A stretch of 64,000 bases of DNA, taken from Sphingomonas sp. PAMC 26605. Its GTDB lineage: Bacteria > Pseudomonadota > Alphaproteobacteria > Sphingomonadales > Sphingomonadaceae. The notes beneath the pieces were generated by a model. It made no database searches, had not been told where the DNA came from, and saw only the letters and a list, made by a program, of their open reading frames with translations. Of the stretch, positions 1-9,798 are shown in pieces. Where the stretch lies: NCBI RefSeq assembly GCF_000241485.1, contig NZ_JH584241.1, positions 3,677,433 to 3,741,432 on the forward strand, in the 5' to 3' direction. The position numbers and the translations under genes are program-made. Position 1 is the first letter of the stretch. Each line of letters opens with the position of its first letter.

Positions 1-989
1 TCTCGGTTCTGCTCCCCGACCCTTCGTCCCCGCTCAGCCGCGAGACCGCGGCGCAGGCGTTCGCCGACCTGCTCGACGGCAACGTTCCCGATGACGCGAT
101 CGCCGCCTTCCTGATCGGCCTCACCGAACGCGGCGAAACGAGCATCGAGATCGCCGCCGCCGCGCGCGCGCTGCGCGACCGGATGCTGCCGATCTCGGCG
201 CCCGTCGGCGCGCTCGATGTGTGCGGCACCGGCGGTGACGGCCATCACACGCTCAACGTCTCGACCGCGGTGTCGATCGTCGTCGCGAGCACCGGCGTGC
301 CCGTCGCCAAGCACGGCAACCGCGCCGCCTCGTCCAAGGCGGGCGCGGCCGACACGCTCGAGGCGCTCGGGCTCGACATGCAGCGCGCCGGGCAGAACGC
401 CGAGGCGAGCCTCAACGACATCGGCATCGCCTTCCTGTTCGCCGCCAACCATCACCCGGCGATGAAGCGCATCACGCCGATCCGCCAGCGGCTCGGCCGC
501 CGCACGATCTTCAACCTGATGGGCCCGCTCGCCAACCCAGCAGGCGTCACGCGCCAGCTGATCGGCATCGCCCGGCCCGACTACGCCGCGACCTATGCCG
601 CCGCGCTCGAACAGCTCGGCACCGAAGCGGCGCTCGTCGTCTCCGGCGATGAAGGGCTCGACGAACTGTCGAGCGCCGGACCGAGCGTCGCGGTCGCGGT
701 CGGCCAGGTCGACCTCCCGTCCGTTATCACCCCCGAGGACGCGGGCCTCCCCCGCCACCCGATCAGCGCGCTCCGCGGCGGCGACGCTGTCCACAACGCC
801 GCAGCGCTGCGCCGGTTGCTCACCGGCGAGACCGGCGCATATCGCGATGCCGTCTTGCTCAACGCCGCCGCCGCGCTGATCGTCGCCGGCTCTACCCCCA
901 CCCTCACCGCGGGCGTCGCCCTTGCTGCCGAAGCGCTCGACAGCGGCGTGGCCAACGCACTGCTCGATCGCTGGATCGCTTATTCATGA
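1..989 (+). CDS. trpD: Anthranilate phosphoribosyltransferase (5' partial)
   Basis: Second step of tryptophan synthesis: it transfers phosphoribose from PRPP to anthranilate in the cytoplasm. The reading frame is open from base 3, with no stop back to the window edge, so the start lies outside. The visible N-terminal part ([13 protein letters not shown]) fits the helical domain, and an ATG at 183 is internal. The PRPP-binding loop [10 protein letters not shown] and the anthranilate-site stretch [15 protein letters not shown] are present. The stop overlaps the trpC start in an ATGA, so the two genes are translationally coupled. About 328 codons are visible, close to the usual 330–340. Confidence 0.96.
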   Translation, partial: SVLLPDPSSPLSRETAAQAFADLLDGNVPDDAIAAFLIGLTERGETSIEIAAAARALRDRMLPISAPVGALDVCGTGGDGHHTLNVSTAVSIVVASTGVPVAKHGNRAASSKAGAADTLEALGLDMQRAGQNAEASLNDIGIAFLFAANHHPAMKRITPIRQRLGRRTIFNLMGPLANPAGVTRQLIGIARPDYAATYAAALEQLGTEAALVVSGDEGLDELSSAGPSVAVAVGQVDLPSVITPEDAGLPRHPISALRGGDAVHNAAALRRLLTGETGAYRDAVLLNAAAALIVAGSTPTLTAGVALAAEALDSGVANALLDRWIAYS

Positions 990-1774
990 CCGATATCCTC
1001 AATCGCATCCTCGAGACCAAGCGCGCCGATGTCGCCGCGCGCAAGGCGACCACCGCGCTCGCCGAACTCGACGCCTGCATCGCCTGCCAGTCGCCACCCC
1101 GCGGGTTTCGCGCGGCGCTCGACGCGCGCGCGGCGTCGGGCGGCTATGCGCTGGTCGCCGAGGTCAAGAAAGCGAGCCCATCCAAGGGCCTGATCCGCGA
1201 GGATTTCGATCCCCCCGCGCATGCGCGCGCCTATCAGGCGGGCGGCGCGACCTGCCTGTCGGTGCTGACCGACGAGGCTTGGTTCCAGGGGTCGGACGCC
1301 TTCCTGACCGCGGCGCGCGAGGCGTGCGACCTCCCGGTGCTGCGCAAGGATTTCATGGTCGATCCGTGGCAGGTCCCCGAATCGCGCGGGATCGGCGCCG
1401 ATGCGATCCTGCTCATCATGGCCGCGCTCGACGACGTGACGCTCGCCGAGATCGAGGCGAGCGCGCTCGAATGCGGGATGGACGTGTTGGTCGAGGTGCA
1501 CTCGATGGCCGAGATGGAGCGCGCGATGAAGCTCAAGTCGCGGCTGATCGGCGTCAACAATCGCGACCTGCGCGATTTCACGGTCGACTTCGCGCGCACT
1601 TACGAGCTGGTGTCGAAGGCGCCGAAGGACTGCACCTTCGTCGCCGAAAGCGGGCTGACGACGCGCGCCGATCTCGATGCGATGGCCGAGCACGGCATCC
1701 GCTGCTTCCTGATCGGCGAAGCACTGATGCGGCAGGACGATGTCGAGGCGGCGACGCGCGCCTTGGTCGGCTAG
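986..1774 (+). CDS. trpC: Indole-3-glycerol phosphate synthase
   Basis: Closes the indole ring: CdRP to indole-3-glycerol phosphate, a (beta/alpha)8 barrel enzyme of tryptophan synthesis. The 262-residue length is normal for a monofunctional TrpC. The catalytic lysine region [10 protein letters not shown], the second lysine strand [11 protein letters not shown], the asparagine strand [10 protein letters not shown] and the phosphate-binding AESGL are all visible. The ATG overlaps the trpD stop by four bases. No trpF or moaC/moeA follows; the next gene is an unrelated secreted protein 83 bases on. Confidence 0.97.
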   Translation: MTDILNRILETKRADVAARKATTALAELDACIACQSPPRGFRAALDARAASGGYALVAEVKKASPSKGLIREDFDPPAHARAYQAGGATCLSVLTDEAWFQGSDAFLTAAREACDLPVLRKDFMVDPWQVPESRGIGADAILLIMAALDDVTLAEIEASALECGMDVLVEVHSMAEMERAMKLKSRLIGVNNRDLRDFTVDFARTYELVSKAPKDCTFVAESGLTTRADLDAMAEHGIRCFLIGEALMRQDDVEAATRALVG

Positions 1775-1857
1775 GCGCGCGTCGCCGCGGCGGCCGGCGC
1801 GGAACGAAGCCCCGCGCTGCGCCGTTTGCGTCTCCACATTCGACACGGAGATATGCC

Positions 1858-2256
1858 ATGAAGACCGCCCTGCTCGCCCTGGTTGCGATCGCCACGCCCG
1901 CCCTCGCGCAGACTTCCGCCGCCCGCGCGCCGCAATCGGTGGCGATCACCATGACCGACCACGGCTTCGTGCCCAGCACCATCGTGTTGCGCCGCGGGGG
2001 TTCGTACGTACTGCGCGTCACCAACCGCTCGGACAAGGGCCACAACCTCACGCAGAAAGCCTTCTTCCGCGCGGCGCGTCTCTCTCGCGAAGATCGTGGC
2101 TTGGCCAGCGACGGCCAGCTCGTCCTGGCGCCGGGCGAACGCGCCATGCTACGCTTCGAGGCGCCGATGACCCGCCCCGGCGGGACGTACCAATTCAGCA
2201 GCACGACGCTGGGCGATGCCGACAACGATTATACCGGCGTGTTCCGGATGCGCTGA
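1858..2256 (+). CDS. Secreted cupredoxin-like protein
   Basis: A 132-residue protein with a short Sec signal peptide (MKTALLALVAIATPALAQ) and a cupredoxin-type beta fold: the stretch FVPSTIVLRRGGSYVLRVTN followed by DKGHNLTQKAFF matches the plastocyanin-like domain of small periplasmic proteins. The usual C-terminal copper loop (Cys-x-x-His with a Met) is missing; the mature protein has no cysteine, so a type-1 copper site cannot form. It may bind metal through His/Met alone or not at all. The start was chosen because the ATG directly precedes the signal peptide. A strong hairpin follows the stop. Confidence 0.7.
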   Translation: MKTALLALVAIATPALAQTSAARAPQSVAITMTDHGFVPSTIVLRRGGSYVLRVTNRSDKGHNLTQKAFFRAARLSREDRGLASDGQLVLAPGERAMLRFEAPMTRPGGTYQFSSTTLGDADNDYTGVFRMR

Positions 2257-2283
2257 CGATAGCGCAAGGTTAGCCGCGCTTCC

Positions 2284-2312
2284 ACGGAGCCGGGACACCG
2301 CCCCGGCTCCGT
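2284..2312. terminator. Bidirectional hairpin terminator
   Basis: A perfect 11-bp stem (ACGGAGCCGGG with its complement) around a 7-base loop sits between two convergent genes, the cupredoxin-like gene and the GH35-like gene. The T-run is weak (GGTTT), so it is a GC-stem terminator or a transcription barrier. Confidence 0.65.
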
Positions 2313-2341
2313 CGGTTTCGCGTTCGAGGTCCCGCTCCGCC

Positions 2342-4006
2342 TTACCGGTAGCGCCCCATCGTCACCTTGAGCACCTGCGGGCGGCTGACGAAGTTTAGAC
2401 CGTAATCGGTCTGGTCGCCATTCCACACCCGGCTCATCGCCCAGCGGCCATTCTCGAACTTGCCCTCTTCGACGCGCACCATCACGCCGTTCGATCCGGT
2501 GCCGGGGGCGCCTGCGAACGACACGCGGACGTGATCGCCCATCACGAGGAATTCGTTCGCCGACAATTGCGCGACCGCGACCCCGCCGACGGGCTCCTTG
2601 CCCCATGGCGCCTGGTCGCTCTTGAGCCATTCCCAGTCCTTCATGCCGAACTGCCACTCACCCCAAGTCGCGGTGATCGACCAGTCGCCCATGCGCGTCG
2701 ACTGGATCGCGCCATCATCGGGCTTGGCCGCCCCCCAGGTCGGCTTTTCATAGGCGATCTTCGCCCAGTCGCGCATCATCGCGCCGACCGCGGCATAGGG
2801 CAGCGCGAACGCGCCGAGTGTGGCGGGCGACAGGTCGGCCGCGCCGAGCGGGAAATTGACATAGCCGGTCTCGTCCATGCCGAACGGCGAGAAGCCGATC
2901 GCGCCACGCCCGATCGTCGGCCAGAAGAAGCGCGCGAAATCGCGCGTATTGCCCATCTCCGGCACCATCAGCGCATTGTCGGGCCGCGCATATTGGTCGA
3001 GATATTTGATCACATTGGCGCTGGTCTTGTCATAGATGTCGGGCGCCTGCAGATCGATCGCGGGAGCCGCCGCCTTCCAGATGTCGAGCACGTCCTGCTG
3101 CGGCCCGCCGCTCGCGACGCCGTACGGATCGGGAACGTTCGACGGCCCCGAGAGCGAGGCGTTGACGTACATCGGCAGCGGCTTGATCGCCTTGCCCGCC
3201 GCCGCGATCGCGTTGACATAGCTGCCGACGTACCAGGTGTTGAACGCGCGATCGGCCTGCGCGCCGAACGCCGCGCTCCAGCTGCCGCTCTTGTGCAGCC
3301 GCTGCGCGAGCGCGGGCGGGATCGGCTTGGCGAACAGCGCGTCGGCGGTCGCGGAGAAGTCGCGCGGGTTCTTGTAGCTGCCGGTCTCATTCTCGACCTG
3401 AACCATGATGACGGTATTCTGCGAATCGTGATCGCGCAAATAGGTCATCAGTTGGACAAAGGCGCGCTTGTCGGCGGCGAGCGTCGCCGCGCCGTGCGCG
3501 CTGAGCACGCCGTGATCCTTGCCGTCCTTGGTCTTCATCCGCGGAAAGCGGCGATTGTCGAGCTTGACCCAATCGGGCGTGTAGGAGAACGACGTGTTCT
3601 TCCACGTGCCGAACCACAGCAGGACGACGCGCTTGTCATGGGCGCGCGCCTGGTCGAGCAGCGTCTGGAGGAAGCTGAAATCGAAGCTGCCCTCCTTCGG
3701 CTCGACCTGTTCCCACGCGATCGGCACCTCGACCGTATTGGCGCCGAGCCGGTCGAGCACGGGCCATGCCGTCGCGAGCGGCTCGGGATAATTGGTCGAA
3801 TTGTTGACCTGCGCGCCGAGCATGAAGAACGGCGCGCCATCGACGATCAGCGCGTGGCGGCCGTTGCGGCTCTCGATCCGCGGAAGCTCGTGCGAGGCCT
3901 GCGCCGAGGCGGCCGAGCAGCCGGCGAAGATCAGGCCGGCCGCGAGCAGCGATGTCATCGCGCGACGACGCAGGGCCGTGCGGCCGTGGGGGGTGCTGTT
4001 CATCAT
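2342..4006 (-). CDS. Secreted GH35-like beta-galactosidase (DUF5597 type)
   Basis: Glycoside hydrolase expected to release terminal beta-galactose from oligosaccharides in the periplasm or at the cell surface. It has 554 residues with an N-terminal export signal ending near ASAQA; a cysteine in FAGCSA could be lipidated, but the lipobox is imperfect. The TIM-barrel start ([15 protein letters not shown]) and the family motif QVENETGS (acid/base Glu near 207) are clear. A second conserved Glu in [12 protein letters not shown] (near 350) is the likely nucleophile. The C-terminal part fits the DUF5597 domain found in Caulobacter and Xanthomonas homologues. It lies 40 bases downstream of the GH39 gene on the same strand. 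Confidence 0.85.
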   Translation of the reverse strand: MMNSTPHGRTALRRRAMTSLLAAGLIFAGCSAASAQASHELPRIESRNGRHALIVDGAPFFMLGAQVNNSTNYPEPLATAWPVLDRLGANTVEVPIAWEQVEPKEGSFDFSFLQTLLDQARAHDKRVVLLWFGTWKNTSFSYTPDWVKLDNRRFPRMKTKDGKDHGVLSAHGAATLAADKRAFVQLMTYLRDHDSQNTVIMVQVENETGSYKNPRDFSATADALFAKPIPPALAQRLHKSGSWSAAFGAQADRAFNTWYVGSYVNAIAAAGKAIKPLPMYVNASLSGPSNVPDPYGVASGGPQQDVLDIWKAAAPAIDLQAPDIYDKTSANVIKYLDQYARPDNALMVPEMGNTRDFARFFWPTIGRGAIGFSPFGMDETGYVNFPLGAADLSPATLGAFALPYAAVGAMMRDWAKIAYEKPTWGAAKPDDGAIQSTRMGDWSITATWGEWQFGMKDWEWLKSDQAPWGKEPVGGVAVAQLSANEFLVMGDHVRVSFAGAPGTGSNGVMVRVEEGKFENGRWAMSRVWNGDQTDYGLNFVSRPQVLKVTMGRYR

Positions 4007-4046
4007 CGTCTCCGGATATGGCGTATGTCTGGCAAGAAGCGGGCGT

Positions 4047-5618
4047 TCAGCCGCGCGGGGTCGGCTCGAGCGTCATCAGCACGACGTCGTTGGTGTCGAG
4101 CGGCACCGTCGCCGCGTAGCGACCATTGGCGCCGATCCGCACGACCCGGTCCTGCTCGGGCTTGTCCTGCGTCAGCGCCTGCAATTGCGAGACTTGCGCC
4201 GGGCTCAGCGTGGTCGGCAGGCCCATGTCGATATAGGCCGAATAGGCGTCGTTATGGCGATAGCCGGTGCGGTAGGTCCGCAGCCGATAGCTGCCGGGCG
4301 CGAGCCCGGTGAGCTGGACCGCAGCCGGCGCCTGCGCGGTCGCGGGCACCAGCTTGGTGTAGAACGGGCGATTGCTGATCTTCTGGACGGGCTGGTGCCA
4401 GTCCCACAGCAATACGCTGGTCTTGTGCCCCTCGGTCGCGGCCCAACTGTTCGCATCGAGCGTCGGCACCGCCTTGCCGCGCAGCGCGTTGAGATATTTG
4501 TAGGCGAACCACGCCGGCTTGCGGATGCCCTGCGGGTTCATCAGCCCGAAGCCGCCTTGAAACGGCGCGGTCGGCGGGCCGGGTTCCTCGAACAGGTCGC
4601 TATAGGTCCAATAGCTCATCCCCTGGACGATGCCCTGCACCGCCTTCAACTTGCTCAGGATATAGGGCGCGCTGACATAGCTGTCGTGCACCGCGTCGCG
4701 CGGGGTGTAGCTCGTGCTCCATTCGGTGAAATAGAGCGGCAGCTTGGGGAAGGGCGACGCCACGATCTCGGCGCGGACCTTCCGCGCGTCGGCGATGATC
4801 GCGTCGGGCGAGGCCGACAGCTTGGTGTCGCTCTTGCCCTGCTCGTCGAGGAAACCGCCCTCGACGCCATAGGTGTGCGTCGTGACGAAATCGACCGGCG
4901 CGCCGCTCTTGGCGACATGCTCGAGAAATTCGGGCACCCAGGCGGCACCGGCGGTCGATGGACCACCGACGCGCAAGCCCGGATCGACCTTCTTCAGCGC
5001 GCGCGCGGTGACGTCGTAGAGCTCGAAATAGGCCGGCTTGTCGGCCTTCTCCCAGAAGCCGTCGAGATTGGGCTCGTTCCACACTTCGAAATACCAGCTG
5101 CGCACCTCGGCGGCGCCGTAACGCTGCTGCAGATGCCGCGCGAAGGCGTCGATCAGCGCCGCCCAGCCGTCGAGCTTCGGGTGCGAGGTGTTGCCCTTCC
5201 AATAGAAAATCGTCAGATCCGACGTCTTGAGCGCGTCCGGTGTGAAGCCGAGCTCGACGAACGGCTTGATGTGCCGTTTGAGCATATCGTCGTACAGCCG
5301 GTCGATCCCGGTCCAGTCATAAATGGTCCGGCCATTCTCGACGCGGACGGTCTTCAGCACGTCGTGGAAGATCGCGTGGAAGCGAAGGTAGCGAAAGCCG
5401 AGCTCGTCGGTCGCGGTCTTGAGCTGCGCCTGGCTGTCGGCGCGGATCAGGGTGCCTGGATAATCCGAGCCGACCGAGAGATCGTAGAAGCGATCGACCG
5501 GTCCCTGCGCGCGGGCGACATCAACCGTGACGACGCGCTCGGGCGCGGCGTGTGCAGGTAGCGCTACCAGAAACGCTGTCGCGGCAGCGCCGCTCGACCA
5601 AAAAGTCATCCGTTGCAT
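4047..5618 (-). CDS. Secreted GH39 beta-xylosidase-like hydrolase
   Basis: A 523-residue glycoside hydrolase of clan A, most like GH39 beta-xylosidases. A Sec signal (ends PAHAAPE) precedes the barrel. The acid/base motif [12 protein letters not shown] (Glu near 182) and the nucleophile motif YFTEWSTSY (Glu near 299) are both intact, as is the conserved strand [13 protein letters not shown]. The C-terminal 130 residues form a beta-sandwich typical of the family. Its place between GH35-like and GH2 genes suggests it trims xylose or another pentose from the same glycan. GH39 also contains iduronidases and other activities, so substrate is uncertain. Confidence 0.85.
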   Translation of the reverse strand: MQRMTFWSSGAAATAFLVALPAHAAPERVVTVDVARAQGPVDRFYDLSVGSDYPGTLIRADSQAQLKTATDELGFRYLRFHAIFHDVLKTVRVENGRTIYDWTGIDRLYDDMLKRHIKPFVELGFTPDALKTSDLTIFYWKGNTSHPKLDGWAALIDAFARHLQQRYGAAEVRSWYFEVWNEPNLDGFWEKADKPAYFELYDVTARALKKVDPGLRVGGPSTAGAAWVPEFLEHVAKSGAPVDFVTTHTYGVEGGFLDEQGKSDTKLSASPDAIIADARKVRAEIVASPFPKLPLYFTEWSTSYTPRDAVHDSYVSAPYILSKLKAVQGIVQGMSYWTYSDLFEEPGPPTAPFQGGFGLMNPQGIRKPAWFAYKYLNALRGKAVPTLDANSWAATEGHKTSVLLWDWHQPVQKISNRPFYTKLVPATAQAPAAVQLTGLAPGSYRLRTYRTGYRHNDAYSAYIDMGLPTTLSPAQVSQLQALTQDKPEQDRVVRIGANGRYAATVPLDTNDVVLMTLEPTPRG

Positions 5619-5658
5619 AGCATCGATCCTTGAATTTCCCTGTGCCTATCGCGCGGTG

Positions 5659-8175
5659 TCACGCAATGGCAAGCGTGGTCGTCAGGCGCAGCGATGCCGG
5701 GACGAGCCGCGGCCCCTCCCCGCTCGCCGCGAAAGCGTCGATCGTGATCGTGCCCGGGCGGCCGGTCGACTGCACGATCAGCTGCGCCAGCCCGTTGAAC
5801 AGCGCGCGCTGCGGCGCGACGTCGCTCTCGAGGCTGTTGGGGTTGCCGTTGCCGACGCCGATCAGCTTGCCCGCGCCCGACACGCGGAAGCGCAGCGCGT
5901 CGTTCGCGGTCGGTACCGCTCGCCCGCGGGCATCGAGCAGGTCGACCGTCAGCATCGCCACGTCGCGTCCGTCCGCCGCGATCATCGTGCGATCGGCGGC
6001 GAGCCGGAGGCGCTGCCCCGGCCCGGTCGTCTCGCGACGCTCGCGCAGCACGATGCGGCCGTCGCGCCGGCCGATCGCCTCGATCACGCCGGGGGCATAG
6101 GGCACTTGCCATTCGACATGCTTCAGGCGCGGCATCGCCTTGCGGCCAAGGCTCTGCCCGTTGAGCAGCAATTCGATCTCGTCGAGGTTGGAATAGACCC
6201 AGACCGACACCGGCTTGCCCTCCTGCCCCGGCCAGTTCCAGTGCGGGAAGAGATGCAGGCTCGGCGCCTTCCCCCACCATGCCTTGTAATAATAGAAATA
6301 GTCCTTCGGGAAGCCGCACAGATCGACGATCCCGAATTGCGAGCTGTTCGACGGCCAATTGTACGGCGTGGGTTCGCCGCGATAGTCGAACCCGGTCCAG
6401 GCAAAGCCCCCGGCGAGCCAGTCGTGCGCGCCATATTGGCCCCACCATTGCTCGGGCGTAGTCCCCCAGCCGACGACCCCGTCATACGAACTCATGACGT
6501 GCCGCGCGGCATCGGTGCGATATTCGCCGCGCGTCGCGATCGCGCTCGACGTCTCCGATCCGTAGATCGGCCGCTCGGGATATTTCTTGTGGAACGGCTC
6601 GGGGAATTCGGGGTGATAGTTGAACCCGACGATATCGAGCGGCTCGGACAGCCCGGCTTCATTGTTCCAATTGACCGCCGCGGTGACCGGCCGGGTCGGG
6701 TCGAGCGCATGGCAGCGATCCACCATCGCCTGGGCGATGCGCTTCCCCTGCTTCATCAGCCCCTCTTGCTGGAGCAGATATTCCTCGTTGCCGATCGACC
6801 AGCCGATGATCGAGGGGGAATTGCGGAAGCGCTTCACCATCAATTCGAGCTCGGCCATGCCGCTCGGGTTCGAGCTCATCTGGCGCGTCTCGCACAGCAG
6901 CATCACGCCCATCCGGTCGCACGCCTCGACCCATTCGGGGGTCGGCATGTTGTGCGACGAGCGCACCGCGTTGCAGCCCATGCCCTTGAGCACCTCGAGC
7001 CGATACGTCTGCAACCGGTCGGGCAAGGCCGCGCCGACGCCGGCGTGATCCTGATGATTGCAGGTGCCCTGGATCTTGAGCGACACGTCGTTGAGGAAGA
7101 AGCCGCGATCGGCATCGAAGCGCGCACTGCGGATGCCGAAGCTGACCCGGTCGGCATCGCGCACCGCGCCGTTCGCGACGACCTTTACCACCGCGGTGTA
7201 GAGGTGCGGCGTTTCGAGCGACCACAAGGCCGGATTATCGACGCGCGCGCTGCTGCGATAGGTGGCCGCGCCCGACGCGGCGATCGCCTGCGCCGGGGCG
7301 GTCGCGCGCGCGACCACCGCTCCGCGCGCATCGAGGATCGTCCAGTCGAGCGCGGCATCCGCCGCCACGCGTCCGGCATTCTCGACGGTCGTGACCAGCT
7401 CGAGCGTCGCCGCGCCCGCGCCGGGCGTCGCGCGGACCACCGTCTCCCACGCGCCGAAATGCAGCGGGTCGGTCTTGCGCAGCCAGACGTGGCGATAGAG
7501 GCCGGCGCCCTCGTAGAACCAGCCGTCGCCGAAGCTCGCATCGACCCGCACCGCGATCGCGTTCTTGCCGCCATAATCGAGGAAGTCGGTGAGATCGAAG
7601 GCGAACGGCGCATAGCCATTGGCGTTGCGGCCGATGAAGCAGCCGTTGACGAACACCAGCACGTCGCGCATCGCGCCGTCGAATTCGAGCGTGATCCGCC
7701 GGCCGAGGTCGCTCGCGGGAATATCGAGGGCGCGCCGATACCAGCCGACGCTGGTCGCCGGGTAGCGCCGCCCGAGCGGGCGATAGCCGTGCGAGCGGAG
7801 CTGCGCGTCGCCCTCGCCTTTGTCGTCCTGCACGAAGGGCAATTCGACTGCCCAATCGTGCGGCAGATCGACCGAGCGCCACGCTCTGTCATCGAAATCG
7901 GGCCTGGCGATCTTGATGATCCCGGTCTTCGAGAAATCGGCCTGGCCGAAGCCGAAGTCGAAATCCTTGGTCGGATCGCTGCCGTGGCCGAGCGCGAAGC
8001 GCCAGCCGCTGTCGCAGCGCAGCCGCTCGCGCGGGGCGAGCGCGGCGGCGCTCTCGGCGGGGTTTCGGGCGCCGCTAGCGCGCGTTTCGGCGGCGCTGGC
8101 GGCGGGCAAGAAGGAGGCCGCGCTCGGCAGCGCCAGACCGGCGCCGACAAGGGCACGGCGTGTCATATCGGTCAT
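5659..8175 (-). CDS. Exported GH2 beta-galactosidase-like enzyme
   Basis: An 838-residue family 2 hydrolase. Domain order: twin-arginine type signal (MTDMTRRALVGAGLAL), jelly-roll sugar-binding domain (DLPHDWAVELPF, GWYRRALDIP), Ig-like domain, TIM barrel, then C-terminal Ig-like domains (LLNGQSLGRK; DVAMLTVDLLDARGR). The acid/base motif SIGNEEYL and nucleophile motif YGSETSS are present. I chose the ATG at 8175 rather than the longer frame start because a GGAG ribosome site lies 8 bases upstream and it begins just after the stop of the halogenase-family gene. The short spacing (4 bases) implies co-transcription with that gene. Confidence 0.88.
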   Translation of the reverse strand: MTDMTRRALVGAGLALPSAASFLPAASAAETRASGARNPAESAAALAPRERLRCDSGWRFALGHGSDPTKDFDFGFGQADFSKTGIIKIARPDFDDRAWRSVDLPHDWAVELPFVQDDKGEGDAQLRSHGYRPLGRRYPATSVGWYRRALDIPASDLGRRITLEFDGAMRDVLVFVNGCFIGRNANGYAPFAFDLTDFLDYGGKNAIAVRVDASFGDGWFYEGAGLYRHVWLRKTDPLHFGAWETVVRATPGAGAATLELVTTVENAGRVAADAALDWTILDARGAVVARATAPAQAIAASGAATYRSSARVDNPALWSLETPHLYTAVVKVVANGAVRDADRVSFGIRSARFDADRGFFLNDVSLKIQGTCNHQDHAGVGAALPDRLQTYRLEVLKGMGCNAVRSSHNMPTPEWVEACDRMGVMLLCETRQMSSNPSGMAELELMVKRFRNSPSIIGWSIGNEEYLLQQEGLMKQGKRIAQAMVDRCHALDPTRPVTAAVNWNNEAGLSEPLDIVGFNYHPEFPEPFHKKYPERPIYGSETSSAIATRGEYRTDAARHVMSSYDGVVGWGTTPEQWWGQYGAHDWLAGGFAWTGFDYRGEPTPYNWPSNSSQFGIVDLCGFPKDYFYYYKAWWGKAPSLHLFPHWNWPGQEGKPVSVWVYSNLDEIELLLNGQSLGRKAMPRLKHVEWQVPYAPGVIEAIGRRDGRIVLRERRETTGPGQRLRLAADRTMIAADGRDVAMLTVDLLDARGRAVPTANDALRFRVSGAGKLIGVGNGNPNSLESDVAPQRALFNGLAQLIVQSTGRPGTITIDAFAASGEGPRLVPASLRLTTTLAIA

Positions 8176-8179
8176 CGCG

Positions 8180-9685
8180 TCAGCTCCGGGCAGGTGGCGC
8201 AGCGCGGACGCCGCTGAGGAAATCAGCATGGGTCGGCAGCACGCTCGCGCCTTGGCGGATGACGGCGCGCATCCGCTGCAGCTGTGCGCGGACCGCGTCC
8301 TCGGGCAATTCGTCGGCGAGCGGGTCGTGTCCGCGCGGCATCGCGCCCTGGCCGAGCAACACCGCGAGCCAGCTCGGCTCGCGGAACAGTTCGGCAGGAT
8401 CGAGCACCAGGCGTCCGAGATTGGCGAAGATCGCCATGCGCTGGGCGAGGCTGTCGGGCACCGCCATTGCGCGCGTGTGCCGCCAGAAGGGCGAATCGTC
8501 GCGGCGCGTCAGCTTGTAATGCAGGATCACGAAGTCGCGCACGGCCTCGATCTCGCTGCGCATCAGGCTGTTGTAGAGATCGATCTCGGGCGCGGCGAAG
8601 CCGTTGCTCGGGAAGAGCGACATCAGCGTCGCGATGCCGCGCTGGATCAGATGGATGCTGGTCGATTCGAGCGGCTCGATAAAGCCCGAAGCGAGCCCGA
8701 GCGCGACGACGTTGCGGTTCCACGACAGCCGCCGCCGGCCGGTGGTGAAGCGCAGATGCCGCGGCTCGGCCAGCGCCGGCGCGTCGAGCGCGCCGAGCAA
8801 CTGCGCGGTCGCTTCGTCCTCGCTGATATACGCGCTCGAATATACATGGCCGTTGCCGGTGCGATGCTGCAGCGGGATCCGCCAGCGCCATCCGGCCGAG
8901 CCGGCGGTCGCGCGGGTATAGGGGGTCGGCGCCTCGACCGCGGCGGTCGGCACGGCGATCGCGCGGTCCATCGGCAGCCAGTGCGACCAGTCGACATAGC
9001 CCGTCTCAAGCGCCTGCTCGATCAGCAGGCCGCGAAACCCCGAACAATCGATATACAGGTCCGCCGCGCAAACCCGCCCGTCGGCGAGCGTGAGGTCCTC
9101 GACGAAGCCGGTCGCGCCGTCGAGCCGCACATCGACGACGCGGCCCGCGACATGCTGCACGCCCTCCCCGATCGCCAGCTCGCGCAGGAAATCGGCGTAT
9201 AAGGCGGCGTCGAACTGCAGCGCGTAGGAGATGTTCGACAGGACGTTGCGGGGATCATCCGAAGGTCGCGCGAATTTGCCCTCGCGCGCGGCGACTGCGG
9301 GGAGCGAGTAATCAGACCACGCCCCCTCGCGCGTGCGCAACCAGTGATGGTGGAAGGCGACCCCGCCGAGATCGGCCCCGTAGCGGCCGAAGGGGTGGAA
9401 ATAGCGCTCGCCGATCGCGCCCCAGTCGCGGAATTCGATCCCCAATTTGTAGGTCGCCTGGGTTCGGCGGACGAGCTCGTCTTCGTCGATCCCGAGCAGC
9501 GCGTTGAATTGCAGGATCGGCGGGATCGTCGCCTCGCCGACCCCGACGGTGCCGATCTCGGGCGATTCGATCACCGTCACCGCCAGCCGATCGGCGGCGA
9601 AGTTGCGCGCGAGTGCCGCCGCCGCCATCCACCCGGCGGTCCCGCCGCCGACGATGGCGACCGATCTGACGGGCCGATCACGCAT
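8180..9685 (-). CDS. Flavin-dependent tryptophan halogenase family protein
   Basis: A 501-residue FAD-dependent protein of the PrnA/RebH family. The dinucleotide-binding GGGTAGWMAA is at residues 13–22. The halogenase lysine equivalent to PrnA Lys79 is present at residue 80 (ATYKLGIEF), and the WxWxIP signature is intact (GWRWRIPLQ). There is no signal peptide, so it acts in the cytoplasm. Such genes often sit beside TonB-dependent receptors in Caulobacter, Xanthomonas and sphingomonads, where the substrate is unknown and may not be tryptophan. Here it lies between a receptor and a GH2 gene, and its stop nearly touches the GH2 start. A dedicated flavin reductase gene is not in the window. Confidence 0.85.
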   Translation of the reverse strand: MRDRPVRSVAIVGGGTAGWMAAAALARNFAADRLAVTVIESPEIGTVGVGEATIPPILQFNALLGIDEDELVRRTQATYKLGIEFRDWGAIGERYFHPFGRYGADLGGVAFHHHWLRTREGAWSDYSLPAVAAREGKFARPSDDPRNVLSNISYALQFDAALYADFLRELAIGEGVQHVAGRVVDVRLDGATGFVEDLTLADGRVCAADLYIDCSGFRGLLIEQALETGYVDWSHWLPMDRAIAVPTAAVEAPTPYTRATAGSAGWRWRIPLQHRTGNGHVYSSAYISEDEATAQLLGALDAPALAEPRHLRFTTGRRRLSWNRNVVALGLASGFIEPLESTSIHLIQRGIATLMSLFPSNGFAAPEIDLYNSLMRSEIEAVRDFVILHYKLTRRDDSPFWRHTRAMAVPDSLAQRMAIFANLGRLVLDPAELFREPSWLAVLLGQGAMPRGHDPLADELPEDAVRAQLQRMRAVIRQGASVLPTHADFLSGVRAAPPARS

Positions 9686-9715
9686 CCATCTTCCGTTCCT
9701 TATGCTCTCGCCCCG

Positions 9716-9753
9716 AAAAAAATGGCGGCGTGTCCGTATCGGACACGACCGCC
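9716..9753 (-). terminator. Intrinsic terminator downstream of the TonB receptor
   Basis: Read on the minus strand, GGCGG + T + CGTGTCCG, a 3-base loop, then CGGACACG + CCGCC form a 13-bp stem with one bulge, followed at once by ATTTTTTT. This is a textbook Rho-independent terminator after the receptor stop at 9799 and before the halogenase-family start at 9685. Confidence 0.85.
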
Positions 9754-9798
9754 CAAGGGGGGAGTGTTAGATGACGACGTCGAGCGATCGACGCGCCA

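Noticed and set aside
2531..4312. Long plus-strand open frame opposite the GH35-like gene
   Set aside because: It is Arg/Asp/Gly-rich without motifs and mirrors a clear minus-strand gene; typical of GC-rich DNA.
5527..8217. An 896-codon plus-strand open frame opposite the GH2 gene
   Set aside because: Composition is antisense-like (His/Arg/Ala), while the minus strand has full GH2 motifs.
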